Positions 61,119 to 64,000 of a stretch of 64,000 bases of DNA are shown in pieces. A program made the position numbers and the translations under genes. The first letter of the stretch is position 1, and each line of letters starts with the position of its first letter. The notes under the pieces are model-generated. The model ran no database searches. It was not told the DNA's origin and saw only the letters and a list, made by a program, of their open reading frames with translations. The stretch comes from Papaver somniferum (Eukaryota; Streptophyta; Magnoliopsida; Ranunculales; Papaveraceae). The stretch covers positions 234,911,656-234,975,655 of the forward strand of contig NC_039364.1 of assembly GCF_003573695.1 (NCBI RefSeq), given 5' to 3'.

Positions 61119-64000
61119 GTAAGTCATATCCCCTTTCTTTTTCTTCCCTAGAACTCAATTTATTGATTAGGGTTTAGGATTTAGGATTCTTTTTAATATT
61201 TTGTTTCGATTTCTTATGATCATATTCCGTAATCTGTGAGTTAGAATTTCATTGAGTTCCAGTCCGTTTGTCGAATCTCTAGGTTTTGATATGGTGGTGG
61301 CGGATTCGTTCTTTCCTTCCTTCTTTATGTTATTTCGTCTAATTTAGGGTTATACTTAACAATTGTGCATGTTTCGGATAGTAACCAAAAGCTTGCCTAG
61401 GGTTAATGTTTCTCAAATTGAATTGATTAAGGGTTTTGTATAATAAAGTGAACAATTGTAGCTCCAATGAGTATTGTTTTTTCTGTCAATCTTAGGGATA
61501 AGTTGTTTGTTAGATCAATTTGGATCATCATGTTGTAGTTACACAGAATTAGTTCAAATTTAAGTTAATCGTTTCTCTTTGTCACTGATAGAGGTAATCA
61601 AACTGTTATATAGTTGTTGGGAAAATAAGTATCAAAGTTTTCTAACTTGTTTGGAGTTCAATGACCAAGCCCGTAGGTGAACTTTTAACCTGATTGTTAA
61701 TGTTGTCAAAGCACAATGGTTGTCAGATTTTATCAGGTATCTTCATGTTGAGTGTATTGATAACTACATTGTAGTACAATATAAGGAGTTTAAATTCTAG
61801 CTCAATGCGAGTATTGCTTTTATGTCGATCGATTAATAGAGGGATAAGGTTGTATGTTCATATCAATTGGGATCATCATTTGTAGTTACCCAGAAATTAG
61901 ATTTAATTTCTGTGAAGTTTGTCACTTATCGAGGTACTCAAACTGTTGTATAATTTGTGGGAATATAAGTAGTAAAGTTTCTTGTGGCTTATAACCTGAT
62001 AGTTAATGCTGTCAAAAGCATGATCGTTAATTGTTGTCTTATCAGCTTTATCAGGTGATAATCTTCATGTTGAGTGTTATACATAAGTACCTTTCTTTAT
62101 GTTGCAGTTATGTTAGTTAAGGCATGGCGATAGTCATTTATCAAAGGTTAAGTACAATAGCAGGAGTTCAATTGTAGCTCCAATACCACACATCAATTTG
62201 TGGGATTAGTTTTTTCAAGTTTGTCACTGATCGGGTAATCAAAGTTTTTATAATTGTTGGAAAAGTAGTATTAAAAGTTTTCTTGTAGCTTTAGTTTTGT
62301 TTGGTTCGGGGCTAAATAGCCAAGCTGAGTAGCTGAACTTATAACCTGGTTGTTAATGATGAAAGTGGATCAACAACATTGTGTATGTTGGATAAGTACC
62401 AAAAATTTGCCTAGAGTTAAATGTTTCTCAAAGGTGTGTACGATGTAAGAAGTTCAAATTATTGTTTTTCTGTCCATCTTTAGGGATGAAGTTGGAATCA
62501 TTATGTTGTAGCTACACAGAAGTTAGATTTTATTCTTTTGTGAAGTTTGTCACCTATCGACGTACTCAAACTGTTATTTAATTATTGGGGAATATAAGTA
62601 TTAAAGTTTTGTTGTGGATTATAACCTGATTGTTAATGTTGTCAAAAGCATGATCGTTAATGGTAGTCTTATCAGCTTTATCAGGTGATAATCTCCATGT
62701 TGAGTGTTATATATAAGTACCTTTCTTATGCTATAGTTATCTTTTAGTCTAGGCATGATGGTAGTCCCTTATCAAGGGTAGGAGGAGTTCAATTGTAGCT
62801 CCAATACAACATATCAATTTGGGATCATCATGTTGTAGTTACATGTTTTTTTTTTGTAAAGTTTATCACTTATCGAGATAATCAAACTGTTATATAATTG
62901 TTGGAAAATAAGTATTAAACTTTTCCTGTAGCTTTACTTTCGTTTGGTCTGGGGATAAATCCAAACCAGTAGGTGAATTTATAACCTGATAGTTAATGTT
63001 ATCAAAAGCACAGTGGTAGTCGGCTTTATCAGTTAATATCTTCGCATTGAGTGTTATAGATAACTAGTTTTCTTATGCTACAGATACCTTTTAGTTTTGG
63101 CATGACAGTAGTCGTTTGTATGTGCAATGGTGTACACTGAAACTTTGATTATAAACCACCATTAATGTAGAGACAGGTGCTGTCAAAATTAAGGGATTAT
63201 CGTGTATGAGTTAACATGCGGATGAAAGTCTGAGTATCCACATACACGAATGACACTGTAAAAGCAGAGCAGTATTTTATCTGTTTGTTTGGTCACTAGT
63301 TATCTGGAATTCTGCCATAAACAGTGTGCTGTTGGTTGGGAACTTTAGGTTATGTAGAGCTCTGTGGAGTGTGGACTAAGAAACTTACTATACCAACTAA
63401 CTTGACCAGTTTATGTATCGGAACTAGGACAAGGCTGAAGCTGCCATGAAAAGCTCATACATAAGTTATATGGACAGAACTTCCAACTCGACCTATTTCA
63501 AAAATAGGTTCCAGTTTGAGAATCATAAAGGAGGAATGGTTTCATGCAGTTTTTAAATATATAGATATGTTGCTGATAAAGAATATTGTGTTAGAATTAC
63601 ATAAACTTCTGCATTTCAATACAATTTTGTTTGTTTTATATATGCACTCATTATGATGAAAACAATTTAAACGTCCATATTTATTTTTCTATAATGAATA
63701 GGGTTTAGGATTAGGATTTTCTTTAATATCAATATAAGGAGTTCAATTTGTAGCTTAATTAGTATTGTTTTTCTGGCAATCGTTTAATAGAGGGATAGAG
63801 TTGTACCCCAACAATTTGGGATTATCATGTTGTTATTACGCGGACATTTTTGTTTTGCTTCGTGAATTTTGCACTGATTGAGGCAATCAAACTAATTGTT
63901 GGAAAATAAGCATTAAAGTTTTCATGTAGCTTAACTTTTGTTTGGTTTGGGGATAAGTGACTGGGCCAGTAGTTGAAGCTATAATATGATTGTTAATGTT
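61119..64000 (+). other. Probable first (leader) intron, T-rich
   Basis: Follows the donor at 61119, with GATTAGGGTTTAGGATTTAGGATTC near 61165 and sustained T-rich composition. No long coding frame. No acceptor can be chosen; the intron probably runs past the window edge. It is largely built from the degenerate repeats listed separately. Confidence 0.5.
61560..64000 (+). repeat. Degenerate repeats of about 640 bp within the intron
   Basis: TAACCTG(A/G)T(T/A)GTTAATG occurs at 61686, 61992, 62342, 62622 and 62982, and a TAATATGATTGTTAATG relative at 63982. Context defines two alternating types. Type A (61686, 62342, 62982, 63982) follows TTTGGTT(T/C)GGGG-like and CCAG(T)AGGTGAA-like stretches. 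Type B (61992, 62622) is followed by CAAAAGCATGATCGTTAAT and TATCAGCTTTATCAGGTGAT. Spacings of 656, 640 and 630 bp give a two-part unit, with a larger gap before the last copy. Confidence 0.7.

Overview
The window looks like nuclear DNA of a flowering plant, most likely a eudicot, but I cannot name the species. The evidence is AT-rich sequence with GT-AG introns, a two-exon defensin-like peptide gene, a Ty1/copia retrotransposon of Ale/Retrofit type, hAT-type non-autonomous elements and MITEs, and a very long tandem satellite. Intact genes are few: one confident small coding gene, plus a probable 5' exon and first intron of a gene leaving on the right. The rest is repeats, transposon remnants and decayed gene pieces.

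Layout. 1-2340: AT-rich sequence, then a 777-bp hAT-type element (1397-2173) with matching ends and a decayed 8-bp target duplication. 2347-2771: defensin-like gene, TATA box to stop codon. 3329-7590: a 4.26-kb copia element on the minus strand with both LTRs, primer site, polypurine tract and 5-bp target duplication, but with four premature stops, three frameshifts, a shortened gag and a substituted protease catalytic residue. 7591-12460: low-information sequence with a possible LTR fragment, exon-like blocks (one resembling the glycine-rich end of MIC10-type proteins) and a tandem duplication of about 0.55-0.59 kb.

12460-50079: the dominant feature, an uninterrupted head-to-tail array of a roughly 168-bp satellite, about 220 monomers all in one orientation. 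The leftmost 1.4 kb is a distinct subfamily with a two-monomer period and a CACGTG site. A chimeric monomer at 13900 starts the core family. The core has at least five monomer types, distinguished by a short cassette, arranged in larger repeated blocks. Shared rare variants give offsets of 3203, 2841/2844, 4874, 2019/2188 and 6220 bp, so this is a patchwork of higher-order duplications. The right edge is abrupt.

50080-64000: a MITE packed with TGACTCA/TGAGTCA sites, a TATA-to-poly(A)-signal transcription-unit-like stretch, a 42-bp minisatellite whose period keeps a reading frame open, an orphan RRM fragment, several MITEs including a long foldback hairpin, and from about 61.0 kb a pyrimidine-rich 5' exon with a clean splice donor, followed by an intron built of degenerate repeats of about 640 bp.

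No operon-like or pathway-level organisation is visible. The main value of the window is the satellite array and its internal history.
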